Assembly (NCBI GenBank): GCA_948146395.1
Contig: OX411548.1
Location: forward strand, 61,337,020-61,401,019
Direction: 5' to 3'
From: Fragum whitleyi
Taxonomy: Eukaryota; Mollusca; Bivalvia; Cardiida; Cardiidae
DNA length: 64,000 bases
Shown here: positions 23,012-35,043 of the stretch, one piece after another
How the letters are laid out: every line of letters starts with the position of its first letter
Position numbering within the stretch: position 1 is the stretch's first letter
Position numbers and translations under genes: made by a program
Notes under the pieces: model-generated
What the model saw: the letters and a program-made list of their open reading frames with translations, nothing else
Told to the model about the DNA's origin: nothing
The model's database searches: none

Positions 23012-23734
23012 TTAAAGCTTTAAAAAGTTTTCGCATTTTGGTACCAATGATGTACCGAAAGTAATCTTGTATCCAAGTTTGATACGCCAGCCTTTTTACA
23101 GAAATCACGTCTATAGTGTATGGAATATGACGTCGGTACTGGCTATTTTAGACTCATGTTTGACGTCTTCAATATCACGTATTCGCCGATTTTGTAAAAT
23201 GATTATGGAACATAACAAATATTTAAACAATAATAGAAGCAAGTTTGCATAAGACAGATAAAAGGGAATGGTCCTAAGTAAAATAGATTGGAGCTTACTT
23301 CCTGTTAAATACGACCGCCTTGTTTTTGGAATGACGTCACGAGCTTGTCTGAGATTTTTTACCGATATCAATTCGAACCTTTCGAGAAAATTCGCGCCCT
23401 TGTTTGGTTCTATATTTGGCTTAACGTAGCATGTAACTTGACTTCTTCCATTCGGGTCACGTGAAGTAAACGGAGATTGCGTTAAACTATTTGCTGAATT
23501 GTCTAATTTTGAGTTCTGCGTGATTCTTTATATTGTTTACATAATGTTTTACTTTGTTATGAAATAAACATTGTTATAAAACAAATGTTTAATGAAAATA
23601 CACCCACTTTGACTCCCACCTTCGCAACTTCTAAAATCGTACAATATTCCGTCAAAGGGTGTGGCACAATTACGCAAAATACGCTAAAACGTAATAAATA
23701 AGGCCAACCAGAGGTCGAAAAATTATTTCATAGG
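23012..23734. other. non-coding, nothing recognised
   Basis: No gene. A lone TGACGTCA lies at about 23,332. Confidence 0.4.
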
Positions 23735-23879
23735 AAGTTAGATTGATTATTCTAGATTCAGAAAGTTAGTTAGGTTCGAAAAGTTTCGATCCTAGTCAGT
23801 CTGCGCAGTCAGAGCAGTCTAACTAGGATCGACACTAATCGCACTACCCAGATGGTCCCTTTTCGCGTGACGGGTCACA
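23735..23879. mobile_element. family K MITE, copy with exact right terminus
   Basis: Inner segment TTATTCTAGATTCAG, palindrome TTTCGATCCTAGTCAGTCTG facing AGTCTAACTAGGATCGACAC, then the family's consensus-like right end CAGATGGTCCCTTTTCGCGT and GACGGGTCACA. The left terminus is missing. Confidence 0.8.
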
Positions 23880-23887
23880 TAATATAC

Positions 23888-23965
23888 ACACCATGTTCAG
23901 TCTGAGCAGTTTGCGCTGTTTGATCAGGGTCGATACTTTTCAAACTTTTCAGAAGATCCAATTTT
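23888..23965. repeat. family K core fragment
   Basis: TTCAGTCTGAGCAGTTTGCG then GATCAGGGTCGATACTTTTC is a second K-family core just downstream of the previous copy. Confidence 0.5.
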
Positions 23966-25114
23966 CGTCTTTCATTATTACATGCATCAATAACTGTCCG
24001 CATACGTACCATCTTACGTTTGTCCCACCCCCACCCTCCCCACTCCCTCCCCCGAAAAATAACGCTTTGGGAAATATTGCGGAAAATGAAGAAATTGTTT
24101 CATTTTCCACATTGTTTTCTTACCTTAAACACAAAGATTAACATAAAATTCCTAAACTTAAAATTGTCGTCTGTTTTTTTTGCTAGAATTGAAACGGTCT
24201 AAAATGTTGTCGTCTCGTATCGGGTAACCATGTAATTACTTGGGGCATGATCAAAACTGGTTTTACAACCTTACTTTAATATGTACAGTCAACGTATATT
24301 TTAAAATATTTTGAATTTTATGATTTGATATGGGTCGGTAAAATTCACTATTATCAGATATAAAGTTATATTTCAAAAGGGCGCCCTGTTTACTTATCCG
24401 TGGAAAAATTCACAATTTGACATATATTACATTTTAATACATGAAAATGATAAAAAGCGAACTTTTAAAGCGAGGCCATTCGTTTTTAAATGTATATGAA
24501 ATATAAAAACTTTGGGGATAGTCAAATTACAAAAAGTTTCATAAAAAGATTTTTTACGGTCCCTGTTTAATGTTCAAAAAAGGTAACAAAATTACAAACA
24601 TCAAACAGAAAAATTGTAGATTTTATTAAAGAAATAAAAATTGAAAAAGTGGGCCCTTATCTTCCGAATTCGTTAATGCCAGTGTTTCAGCCCAGATCAC
24701 CATAAGTTTTGATTAGCCTTTTTTTAATGAAAGCGGCAACTTTTGGTCCACCAAAAAACGTGTCACTTTGGTAATTGTATCTTTATACACTATTTCGTGA
24801 TGAAGAAAACTGGTCATTTTGAGCATTATTTTATATTGAATTAAAGATAAGCCTTTTTCGTTTAAGAATGTCCACTTTCTTAGAGTTTCTAAAAAGCGAT
24901 TGCTAAATAGATGCTGGTACAAAATGGACTGTTTAAATGTATACTAAAAATTAAACGAAAGTTTTGTTTTCTGGTTCCGTTAAGAACGTTGATTTCCATT
25001 TTCTTTTGCATTTTTATTCGACATGATACTGGTTAAAATTAATTTGTTAACTTAATCTTTTTTTTCTGCAATGAACCATAAGGAGTCGGCTTGCATCAGT
25101 CAAAAATCATTTGA
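23966..25114. other. non-coding, nothing recognised
   Basis: AT-rich with a C-rich stretch at 24,027-24,055. No gene or bounded repeat. Confidence 0.4.
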
Positions 25115-25350
25115 GCCCGTGCGTGAGATTTCCAACAATTTCAAATATACGCAAAGCCAAGACTCTGGCCAGCCTGTGCATCCACACAGTCTGACCAGAA
25201 TCTTCACTATGTAGTTATAGAAGGTCCCAAAGTATGTGTAGACCATTAGGTAACTTTATTTTAAGAGTTGGTGGCTGTCTACGCCCCTCAATGTTTTAAC
25301 CTCACGAACATTTCAAATTGTTGGAAATGTCACGCACAGGCTCATTTGAG
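25115..25350. mobile_element. family B MITE, best copy
   Basis: Terminal inverted repeats of about 30 bases: GAGCCCGTGCGTGAGATTTC at the left, and CAAATTGTTGGAAATG then TCACGCACAGGCTCA at the right. The inner hairpin CAGCCTGTGCATCCACACAG and the segment GGTGGCTGTCTACGCC are shared with 17.4 and 31.4 kb. It has no ORF, so it must be mobilised in trans. Confidence 0.85.
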
Positions 25351-25855
25351 GACAGACGGCTAGGTTGTTTCATTCGAATAAATCAATGACGGATCTAGTA
25401 CACTTATTCACAGTTCTTATTGAAGCAAGGATTAAGGCAGGATCTAGACAGAATTTATCGACCTTAAAATGAACCTTTAAAGAATTTATTATCTTAAAGG
25501 TTGAAAGAAATTGTGGCAAATACACGTTTATTTCGCTTGAAATATTGAAGTAAAGGAAAAAATATAAACAGCAAATTTCGTTGTTTTCCAAACCATTGAA
25601 ATTGTGATATTTTCCCCCTTCGTAATTAGATTTACTCAAATTATTGAAAGGGTATAAATTGAATAGGGCTTTAATATTTGATAACTTGATAACCCAAGTC
25701 AATTTCGTCTCATAAAAATAGTTTAAAATTTGAAATAAACATCTGTCATGGGGTAATGGACATTTGAAATTTCACAAAATAAACACGATATACACGAACA
25801 TTTATAGGACAAATTTGAGAAAGGAATTTATCCCATTATGAGCAAGTTTGTTCGG
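25351..25855. other. non-coding, nothing recognised
   Basis: A 110-codon minus-strand ORF at 25,370-25,702 has no recognisable motif. I treat it as chance. Confidence 0.4.
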
Positions 25856-26012
25856 TTAAGAGATGAAGAGAATATTTGTTGAATCCATGGAGGTATGAAA
25901 CTAAAAACCTAATCACACTGTATGAATACTCACAGCGTATTCATACATAAGTGAAATTAGGTTTCCAGTTACATACCTCAATGAATTCAACAAATATTCT
26001 ATTCTTTTCTAA
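25856..26012. mobile_element. family I foldback MITE, copy 1
   Basis: Outer arms GAAGAGAATATTTGTTGAAT and ATTCAACAAATATTCTATTC pair. Inner arms GTATGAAACTAAAAACCTAA and TTAGGTTTCCAGTT pair around TGAATACTCACAGCGTATTCA. The whole of about 155 bases is one hairpin. The second copy is at 39.4 kb. Confidence 0.85.
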
Positions 26013-26699
26013 TAATTTAAAAGTTCAACAAAGAAATTATTTCTCCAGACCTTGACAGATTAGATTTGGGCGGGGGGGGGGGGGGGGCTTCCTTTGCGTA
26101 AGCTTACAAAATAGCGGTGTACTCAAAGTCATTTCCTCGAGCAATGAAACTGTTTTGATCAAAAAATCAAAATGTACAAAAATTGATGGAACAAATTAGA
26201 ATTAAATTATATATGAATCGAAAAAAAGGTTTCGACCAATCAGAACGCGTATTTTTGGCAGACAACCAATAATTAATTTATTCGTGGGTAAAGGGTCAGA
26301 ACGAAATGACCAGTACAAACTGACCAAATCGATATGTTACAAACCTCCGATAAAAAAGGAAAATTATCCGACCATCTGTCAAGAACGCGTTTTTAACAAT
26401 CGGATTTAAAAATTCATTAATTTGTGGAGACGAAAACAGGCGTCCGATATCGATGCATTGTTTTTCTATGAATCTGCGGTCCTCTTTGAAAATTTAATGA
26501 TCCGACGAACACCGAATTATCGCAATATTTTAGAGTTTTAGAGTTTCTTGCATTATGAACAGAACAGAACAGAACGCAATTTATTTAGACAAGCACATAG
26601 TATATAGTCAAAATACAAACATAATATTTATACATATAGGTCTTTAATTTCAAGTATATCTCGAATCTTTCTTTAAAACCTATAAAAAATTAACAATGA
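26013..26699. other. non-coding with a G-run
   Basis: G-run at about 26,071-26,087, AACAGAACAG short repeats near 26,560-26,572. No gene. Confidence 0.45.
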
Positions 26700-26835
26700 C
26701 CAGCGCTGGGTTCAGGATGACAAAACGGTGCAAACAGATCGTCAATTATGCCCCGCTTTGCACGCAGGTACACTTGCAAAGCGGTGTATTATTGGCGAGC
26801 TGTTTTCCCCCGTTTTGTCATCCTGAACGCAGGGC
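26700..26835. mobile_element. family A foldback MITE, copy 3
   Basis: Outer arms GCTGGGTTCAGGATGACAAA and TTTTGTCATCCTGAACGCAG pair. Inner arms CCCCGCTTTGCACG and CTTGCAAAGCGG pair. One of the best-preserved members, about 135 bases. Confidence 0.88.
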
Positions 26836-26936
26836 CGCAGATCTCGTTAAATACAAAATCTAGTACATGTAAACAGTGCAGACCCTAATTATGGGGCACG
26901 TGCAGGCAACCTTGTCTAGTGTCAGCAATTCTAGAA

Positions 26937-26975
26937 GTTCCCAGATGTCTCTTTTCGCTTGACAGGTCACAAAAA
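26937..26975. repeat. family K terminal repeat, solo right end
   Basis: CCCAGATGTCTCTTTTCGCT followed by TGACAGGTCACA is a K-family right end without a partner. Confidence 0.5.
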
Positions 26976-27270
26976 ATACACGGATGTGAGTTTGTAGTGT
27001 CATGTGATAGTTAAATCGCTTCAAAGTCTTCGTACAAAGTTCTTAATCACTTGCATTAAACAATTGAAAGTTATTAAATTCATGATAAATACCATATATG
27101 GGGGATGTGTCATCGTTTGTATTAATACCGCTTTTGCTTTCTACGTTTTAATGAAACTGAACACATGCGGTTGTTTAGGTAATTCGGTTTCTGGTGGTAC
27201 TTCGTTTTTTTTATACGTTTGAAGAAAATCACACTTTGTTTATTCTTTCCGATCGTCTTTGGAGATCTTC

Positions 27271-27341
27271 TGGGCATGTTATAGTTTGATAACAAAACGC
27301 AGTTAAACACTGTGTTTTGTTTTCGAATTATAACATGCCCT
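27271..27341. repeat. 71-bp near-perfect foldback
   Basis: GGGCATGTTATA pairs with TATAACATGCCC. Inside, GATAACAAAACGCAGT pairs with ACTGTGTTTTGTTTTC. It directly abuts the family J repeat and may be its left hairpin. Confidence 0.75.
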
Positions 27342-27530
27342 CTTTCATTTTTTCGTTGATTTTGTTTTATGCAACGTCATCTTGAGCTGGATCGTTGATG
27401 TTTGTGACGTCATATAAACCCACGTACAAAATGATGCGCTTGCGTGGCTGCGCCCGTGTTATGCCCGAGGTCTATTCCGTAGAATCGCCGAGGTTTCCCG
27501 ATTGCCACCGTCTTAATAGTTCATTATAAT
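27342..27530 (+). repeat. family J repeat with CRE, copy 1
   Basis: Aligned with 34,690-34,860: TTTCGTTGATTTT or close, GCAACGTCATC, then TTTGTGACGTCATAT, CGAGGTCTATTCCGTAGAAT. TGACGTCA, the full cAMP-response element palindrome, is at 27,405-27,412 and is kept in both copies. Whether it binds CREB here is unknown. Confidence 0.7.
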
Positions 27531-28539
27531 AATATAACAAAAACAATCGTCTGTCGAACCTAGTTTGTAGATGCAATTGTCGCTGGAATGAAGCTGTACA
27601 TACGACATTCAAGTGACCCGCCAACGACATGGTTGTTAAAACCATGTGACAAAAATGGCGTGTGAACTGAAGTTTATAAATGTAATACTCGCTTATTTTG
27701 AAAGACGTTTTTTTTTTTAAAAAAAAGAAAATGATAATGATAGAATGTTTTTTGTTGTAGAAAAGTGAAACATGCCACCATCCTGTGTCTCTCTAAACAA
27801 ACGATTGACATAAATGACAAAAAAAATATCACATGGCAATATTTGGAGTTATCAATAATTATTGACAATAGGATTGAAGTGCATATCTAATATTGTTGAT
27901 AATTTTTAAATGATAACCAGGTCGTCAATATTTACGAATGTGTGTGTGCGATGGTGAAGAATTACCAGAGTCTTTTTTCCAATATTACCTACGTAAATTA
28001 CCATTGATATTGAAATGTATGTAACCTCTTTGTATTCAATCTTTTCTGTTTATTTTTTCCCTTTTATACTATATTCTACATCCTACTAAAAGCCTTGTTT
28101 AGACTAAATTAATGGGGAAGAAGTTATATCTAATGTAAAAGAGGAGAATAAAAATCTTTCAATTTTATAAATGTTTTATTTTCCTTCGGGGACTAAACCT
28201 TTGATCTAATTTCACCGTCATTCAAATGAAATATTTAAAAATAACAACTAAAATTAATTTTACGAAACTGAGTAATTTTGTCATTTTGATTAACGTTGAC
28301 TTTGGTCGTCCATTTATCATGAAAAAAATCTAGTACTTAACCCTTTATTTAAGAAACTCTACACAATAATCGTGCTCTTTATTGAAGGTACAGGTCATAT
28401 TAGTCAAACGACGAAAGTAAAGTCCTTTAAATCAGAGTAACTTATGCTCATTCGGAAAACTCCACGGAACAGATAGAGTAAAACTTGTATTAAACGACTA
28501 TTTAGGGGATAAACCAAAAAGCAGTCGCTACAGCTGATA
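27531..28539. other. non-coding, nothing recognised
   Basis: AT-rich, no gene or bounded repeat. Confidence 0.4.
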
Positions 28540-28757
28540 ACATTGTGAAATAGACAGGCTAGATCATTTTGGAATGATTTTGGAATGAAAGTGAATGAGT
28601 GCAAGGATTGAGTTTTGAGTGAGATTAAAGGAAGGTAATCCGATATCGCTAATCTTGTTCAGGATGACCAAAATTAGCGATATCTATTACTTCCCTTTTA
28701 GAAAATTTGCATACAAGTTCTTACCATAGCTTCCTATTTCTTCAAGAACCAATCAGA
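28540..28757. repeat. family F repeat, fullest copy
   Basis: The centre is an inverted repeat: GGAAGGTAATCCGATATCGC then TAAT, facing ATTAGCGATATCTATTACTT then CC, around a 19-base loop. The left flank (AATGAGTGCAAGGATTGAG) aligns with 19.6 kb and the right flank (CATACAAGTTCTTACC, AACCAATCAGAC) aligns with 16.4 kb. Confidence 0.7.
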
Positions 28758-28829
28758 CGCTTACAGTATCAATTGTATATTGAAATCGTGAGTTTTTTCT
28801 ATCTCTACTTACTCCAAACGTTGTTGTTA

Positions 28830-28975
28830 TCCTTTTTAGATAATTTGACTTTAGATCTAACATTTTTTCTTTTAAGAATGTCCACTTTTTTCGTAGATTT
28901 GACATTGGGGAATGGACTTTTAAAGGTGGTCGCTTAATAAAAGATGGTTGCTAAAAAGAAGTGGTGGCTCGAGCA
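28830..28975. repeat. GGTCGCTTAA-ended repeat, copy 1
   Basis: GGTGGTCGCTTAATAAAAGA preceded by GGACTTTTAAA, followed by GTGGCTCGAGCAATA, is the reverse complement of features at 44,900-45,000 (TTGAGCGACCACC, TTAAGCGACCATT, CAAAAGTCC). Confidence 0.55.
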
Positions 28976-29344
28976 ATACCTTCTGTATTCGAAAAAAAAG
29001 AGGTTGGGTGAAGCAGGAGTCAGTCAGAGTTGTCCGTTTTGTTTTATTATTTTTAATGGATATACATTTAAATCCAATTAGAATGGTCGTACAATCTTAA
29101 AGTAATCTGGTAGAATAGAAAAGAATCAGTCCTCCATTACATTTTACGCATTTCACTGAGAATTCTTCATGTTTGGTTATTTATTTGTTTGTTGCTTTTT
29201 GTTATTGATTTATGTTTTTTGTTTGATTTTTTTTAAGAATTAAGTAAATCTACCCGTGGTTTGAATTGACTTGATTTTAATTGTTCTGTACAGACAAAAT
29301 AATCTTTACTCTTAGAAAATTTATTCTTGCAAACTCCCTGTCTT

Positions 29345-30085
29345 CTGTGAAGTATCTGAGGTCAGTGCATTTTCAAGTATGAGATATATGAAGATTCAAG
29401 TATCTTGGGTCAATGCAAATGAAGTATATAGGTCTGTGCAGATTCAACTGTCTGAGGTCTGTGCAGATTCAAAAACCTGAGATCTTTGAAGATCCAAGTA
29501 TCTAAGGTCTATGCAGATTCAAGTATCTGAGGTCTGTGCAGACTCAAGTATCTCAACTCTGTGCAGATTCGAGTATCATAGGTCTTTATAGATTCAATCA
29601 TTTCAGGTCTGTGCAGACTGAAGTATCTGAGGTATGCGCAGACTGAAGTAATTTGGGTATGTGCATACTCAAGTATCTGATGTACAAACTCAAGTAATTT
29701 GGGTATGTGCATACTCAAGTATCTGGGGCCCGTCTTACTAAACTTCTTATGACAAAATTAATCGTAAGTCAAAATCACAAATCGAACCTGGTGTTTTCAT
29801 TCGTAGTTAGATTCTGCATTGCAATATCTCATTAGAATCGTTTTTAGAAGACGATTCTAATGAGATATTGCATTGCAGAATTCCATATTTAGTTACTATT
29901 GTAGAAGCAAATTTAATTTTTGACTAACGCAAAAAAATGATCGTTAGATGTTTAGTAAAACGGGCCCCAGATGTACAAACTCAAGTTATTTGGGTCTGTG
30001 CGGATGCAAGTATCTGAGGTGTGCTGTTTCAAGTATCTAAGGTTTATGCAGACTCAAGTAACTTAGGTCTTTACAGACTAGGGAG
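29345..30085. repeat. 25-bp minisatellite, interrupted
   Basis: Imperfect 25-bp units with consensus near GTGCAGATTCAAGTATCTGA then GGTCT. Clear phase marks at 29,436, 29,461, 29,511, 29,536 and 29,561. The array is split by a family C element at 29,723-29,970 and resumes after it (ACAAACTCAAGTTATTTGGG). A 69-codon minus-strand ORF is the array in translation. Confidence 0.88.
29723..29970. mobile_element. family C MITE, full copy nested in minisatellite
   Basis: Terminal inverted repeats of about 25 bases: CTGGGGCCCGTCTTACTAAA and TTTAGTAAAACGGGCCCCAG. The centre is a perfect-looking hairpin: TGCAATATCTCATTAGAATC facing GATTCTAATGAGATATTGCA around a short tip containing GTTTTTAGAAGAC. Young-looking and without coding capacity. 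Confidence 0.9.
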
Positions 30086-31411
30086 CTGAAAATTATGAAA
30101 ACCTGCATATTTGTTCTGTGTGCTGTATTAAAAATCCATGGTCTGTTAAGACTTTTAAACACATTGTCAGTTAAAACTTCATAAACTATGACCTTGGTAG
30201 ATGCCACTCTCTGCAGTCTGTGGAGACTTCAAGATGATAATTGGTACTGGTAAATGAGCACTCCTTTGTTCATTGATATTTCAATTATCAAATTAATAAA
30301 TTTGTGATAATGATTTCTAATCGTATGTTATGATTCGAGCCATATAAATGTATTTCAAATTTATTTGGCTTGTTTTACGTCTCGTTTAGTCTGCAGAATT
30401 CTCCCACTTTTTTTCGCGAATGCAAAGGGAATCCAATTCGTAGAGCATGAATATTACTAAAATTGCATAAATTGTAGGTAATATCAACCAAACTGTCTGT
30501 ATGTTGTTTCCATTGAGATGCTTTTCATTAAATATCACATTAATAAAGAAATTTCTAAACAACATCATGAATATTAGTAAACTCGTAATCTCGCCCGAGC
30601 AGTCTGCAACCCATTATTATCGTATTTCCCCTTACTATAGCTCCCTTCCTAATAGTAGCACCCCTACATCTTAAACTAAGAAAGTCCACTACAAATGCCA
30701 TATTATACAATATTTTAGGAACTTGTTAAACAATCATTTACTTAGTATATGATTGCATAGAGGAAATTAACCTCAAGATAAAGGGAAAAGGGCCTAAAAT
30801 ACATAGGTTTTATGATTTTTTTAAAATCAGAAAATTCATACTGAAAAAAAGCTGCCTGACCATGTTATATAGCTCCTGTGAGCGTTCAATAGGAAAAATA
30901 TGGTATGTATTCTATATTTTTGATGTTTCTAAAGACAGTTTAAACATGTAAGAATTACCGTATGGTTACATTCGACGAACGGCAGGATGACCTTTTTTAT
31001 TGCCGTTGTCTGAATTACAATTATACCATCGTTAGCATCGACAATAATATTGACACCCTATTGAAATTTCCACATAAGCTTAATTATATTGCCACATAAA
31101 AGGATTGATAATATGAATGGCTACGTAAAGGTGCGTTTGATAAATTTCTTTATTAAAAATTATCAAGAAATAGTTTCCGTGTTTACAAGACCAGTTAAGC
31201 TTTGTTTTGGTCTACTGTAGGCAACTTCTTTCAACATACCTGAGTATTCTAATGTAACCTGAAAATCAGTTAAGAAACGATCTATACATTGGACAACTGC
31301 AACTGAAGCAAGTGAATCAACATTTCGATCAATCTTCAAAGTCGTACATAAATGCTCAACTATTTTGTAAATTTACATTATTGACAATAAAATTGCTTGA
31401 GTATGTGTCAT
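30086..31411. other. non-coding, nothing recognised
   Basis: 1.3 kb of AT-rich sequence without gene or bounded repeat. Confidence 0.4.
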
Positions 31412-31652
31412 ATATGTGAGCATGTGCGTGACATTTCAACAATTTGAAATGTACGTGAGGTGCAAACTTTAAATAGCGTAGACAGCCACTTACTGTAAAT
31501 CTAATGTTACCTGATGTGTACAAGTATTTATGACCCTATCTATCTACTAAGTGCATAGGGAAGACTCTGGTCAGACTGTGTGGATGCACAGGCTAGTACT
31601 ACACGTATGTACATATATGAAATTGTTGGAAATCTCACGCACAGGCTCATTT
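31412..31652. mobile_element. family B MITE, copy in opposite orientation
   Basis: Ends GAGCATGTGCGTGACATTTC and GAAATCTCACGCACAGGCTC. The interior reads in reverse relative to the 25.1-kb copy (GTAGACAGCCACTTACTG, CTCTGGTCAGACTGTGTGGA). Confidence 0.82.
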
Positions 31653-33387
31653 ACAATCTAGTTTTCAATCACATTGCTCGCGCATACTCCATATAGCATT
31701 TATTTTGGAATTCAAAGATTCAATGACTGACTTCGTCACGTAGCAACCATCCTTAACTTCATGAAGTAAATGAATTAATTACTCTATATTAATGTAGATT
31801 ATCTTTTGTTCTAATCTGACCTTCAGTGAGTTATCCATTTTCAGCGCCGTATATTCATCGCTATCATGGCTCCGACTTGGACTAATATTGTTTTATCAAC
31901 GAATGCTAAACAAATATCAAATATTTCCCACAATTAATCCCCTATCCTTTATTAGTCCGAGGTCTTTGAAATGGTAAGATACCTTAGAAATAAGAAATAC
32001 CACACAACCTGATCCAAACACCACCGCCGATCCATCTCAACCAGAAAAAAAGGATCTTAGTAATATAAGTCGGATTAGTTTCTGAAAAGATATTCTGGTT
32101 GCATCAATAAGTTAAAAAGATTTCTAAATTACACAAATAAAGTCATATACATGTAAATATATGATGTTGGCACACCCGTGATAGGAGTTTTTTTCAAAAT
32201 TAGGGGTGAAAGGAGTTTCTTCATAATTAAGGAGGTTCGCGCTATGTTAGGGAAAAGAATTTGGTATTCCTTCCATGACGTTGCAACTTTTTATCTATTC
32301 TTTCTATGTATCTATTTTTGTTATTTTTGTCTTTCAGAGGAGAGGGGGGATCTTCTACGTCATTATCAAAAGGCTATCGCAAAGTAAATTCGTCACTATA
32401 ACGCTAAGAAGTGTACTGTTTATAGTATTTCAAAACCAATAAGGACCGCTGATCCGCGAACGCGGTGGTCAGTTTTATGCCATTAATAAACAAATTTGAA
32501 ATCCTGTTCATTTCATTTCACACTCTTCTACAATTATTGATCTAAACGCTAAAAGCCTTCTAAAGGCTCAACAATGATTTTGATAATTATCCTCGGTTGC
32601 CATAGAGACCAAATCCGTACATTTTGTTGACATATTTTAATCACATACTTATTGCTAAAATCCGCTTAATCGGGTGAGAACGCGACAGTCATTAATTAAC
32701 GGTAACCTTTTCTGGCTCTTACAATTTTCCAATAACCGAGAGATTTCGATCTCAACTTTTGACCAGAGATTTGAGTTCAGTGTGACTCTTGAAATTCAGA
32801 TAGAAGATGGATTGTCAGTGGGCATCGCAATGTGGTGAATACAACTTGAATAAAGCTATGTTCTACGACATCTTATCGCCCACTGACGATGCTGACACTT
32901 TCTGATAGAAAGTAAATTTCAAAATAAATAATTCAATCGGGATTTTTAATGGGTGTTTGATGGAAAAACAAACTTAATTTAAAATAGAGACTTTCATAAA
33001 AAAAATGGATTCTTCTGTATTTAGACAAGTGGACAGATTTTCATATTTCGCTTCTGTTTGCACTTCATTCACACATGAAAATCTCCAAAATGAAACAGTC
33101 TACTTTCAACTAATCTAACTTTGAAATAGAAAATAAAATTAGTCAATAAATCAACCAATCACGTGACTCAATGAGCTGTCCGGAGTAGCGGAATAAAACA
33201 TCCGGTTTAACCGGAAACAGATCATTATACGTAATCTTTTGGCAAATATTGTACATACGCTGATCCTTTTTAAAACGATTAGATAAGATTTTAAGTAAGT
33301 ATAACATATAGATAATTTGCTTATCCCCTTGACTCTGCTGTATAAACAGATGGTAACTCGTTGACACATTCTTTTATGTAACTTTTT
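31653..33387. other. non-coding; one imperfect foldback
   Basis: No gene. At 32,816-32,890 GTCAGTGGGCATCG and the facing CGCCCACTGACGATG form a loose hairpin of about 75 bases, and ACCGCTGATCCGCGAACGCG lies near 32,442. Two overlapping minus-strand ORFs at 33.1-33.4 kb have no recognisable motif. Confidence 0.4.
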
Positions 33388-34140
33388 TATACGCCTGTTG
33401 AAATGTGATCACTAATGTCATCCGGCGCCCGGGCGTCCTGTGTCACGGGTATTTGGTGGGCGTCGTCCACTTCTTTGTCTCGAGCATAACTCTGTCACCT
33501 TATGTCCGATTGACTTGAAACTTGGCAGCTATGTTCCTCTTGTGACTACCGGGTGCAGCGCACAAGAATTGAAACTCTAGCTAGCTTATTTGGGTAATTT
33601 ACCAGTGTCGTTTTTCATACTTTGATACCCTACAGTGTAACTAGAAAATCTTGTGAAAATTTGCCACCTTGTTCAACACTTGCAGAAAATATTGGGATAT
33701 GCAGATTTTCGAACGAAATGAAGGCTTGAACGTGTATTATTAGGCGCTCCCAAATAGCAATTATACAGTGACTTTTGCTATCGTCGTGTATCTTAAATTC
33801 TAAGACTGCTAAAATAATAAAAAGAAATGTGAACACGCAGTCTCGGTTATAGATACACGAGCTTGAAAAAAATATCAAATGTCAATTTTGTCTTTACAGG
33901 AAGTAATGATGAACATACGTCCTGATGTCGGGACGGGCGGACAGACGGAGATGATATACGCCCACGTTCGACGAACAACTTCATCCCGATCCGTCAATAA
34001 TTGTAAGGGAAGTTGCGTTTACAAGATTTGGACGTACGTTCGGACGTAAAGATATGCATACGTACTAACATCGAAACGGACGGACAGACGTAGAAAATAT
34101 ACGCCCACCGTCGACGGCATATATTAAGGGCGAATATGTT
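33388..34140. repeat. degraded ACGG-ended element
   Basis: It starts with TATACGCCTGTTGAAATG. Near the other side, a segment with GGCGGACAGACGGAG then GATATACGCCCACGTTCGAC (about 33,934-33,970) is repeated about 143 bases later as GGACGGACAGACGTAG, ATATACGCCCACCGTCGAC. The interior TTGACTTGAAACTTGGCAGC is like the tandem cores of ACGG-bearing elements. No coding capacity. Confidence 0.5.
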
Positions 34141-34543
34141 TTCTTGCAGCTCAAAAAAACCAAATATCAAATCGTTCTATTAATGTTGTAACTGAACCCC
34201 ATTTTCTAAAGTACGACTGCATGAGTACGAAGAATAAAGGGAGTTTTATATGAACTGCAAGTAATCGGAAATGATATTTTAAACAATGAAAATATATGTA
34301 GATTGCTACATTCAAAATAAAATGACCGTAAATTCGACCCGAGGCTATGAATTTAAAACAAGCGATTCGAAAAAAATGTTAAACAAGAGAGTGATATTAT
34401 TACATTGCCGTTTTCCGCTTGTGAGTGCCGCTCAGAAAGAAAAGTTGTACTTTTTTGCATTTAGCAGCTAATGAAAAGAAATTTCAAACATGGTCAATTA
34501 AATTGCCACTCCACAGCCAATCCAAAAGATTGGCAATATAATT
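34141..34543. other. non-coding, nothing recognised
   Basis: A 61-codon ORF here has no recognisable motif. Confidence 0.4.
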
Positions 34544-34640
34544 TGAGCATGTGCGTGACATTTCCAACAATTTGAAATGTGCATAAGATACAAGCATTGA
34601 GCACCACAGACAGCTACATAGTGTAAATTTAAAATAACAA
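34544..34640. repeat. family B left end, truncated
   Basis: GAGCATGTGCGTGACATTTC followed by CAACAATTTGAAATGTGC and CACAGACAGCTACATAG. The rest of the element is missing and family J follows almost at once. Confidence 0.65.
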
Positions 34641-34669
34641 ATGCCCGATAGAACAGTAAAACACTGCGT

Positions 34670-34905
34670 TATGTGATCATATTATAATATACCAGTTTTT
34701 ACCTTTCGTTGATTTTATTTGTCGCAACGTCATCGTCAGTAATGTTTGTGACGTCATATGAACCAACGTGTGCGAAACGACGCGCTTTTATGGCTGCGTC
34801 CTTATTGTTCACGAGGTCTATTCCGTAGAATCGCAGGAGGTTCGTGGTTGTCATTGTTGTGTCCTTATTTTATTATTCACGAGGTCTATTCCGTTTAGTT
34901 GTCGA
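34670..34905 (+). repeat. family J repeat with CRE, copy 2
   Basis: Same order of landmarks as at 27.3 kb, including TGACGTCA at 34,749-34,756. The terminal segment CACGAGGTCTATTCCGT occurs twice, near 34,810 and 34,878, so the right part has been tandemly duplicated here. Confidence 0.7.
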
Positions 34906-35019
34906 GAGTTCTCGATTGAGAAAGAGAAAGAGAAGGCAACATTGTAAAAAAGACACTTTTTCATCTCATTGTTAATTGAAATTGATTGTCTTAATGTTTT
35001 TACCTTCTTTAAATAAAGA

Positions 35020-35043
35020 TATTATTATTATTATTATTATTAT
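35020..35043. repeat. (ATT)n microsatellite
   Basis: About eight ATT units. Confidence 0.95.

Noticed and set aside
29345..30085. CRISPR-like array
   Set aside because: The units are contiguous and imperfect with no unique spacers, so it is a minisatellite in eukaryotic DNA.
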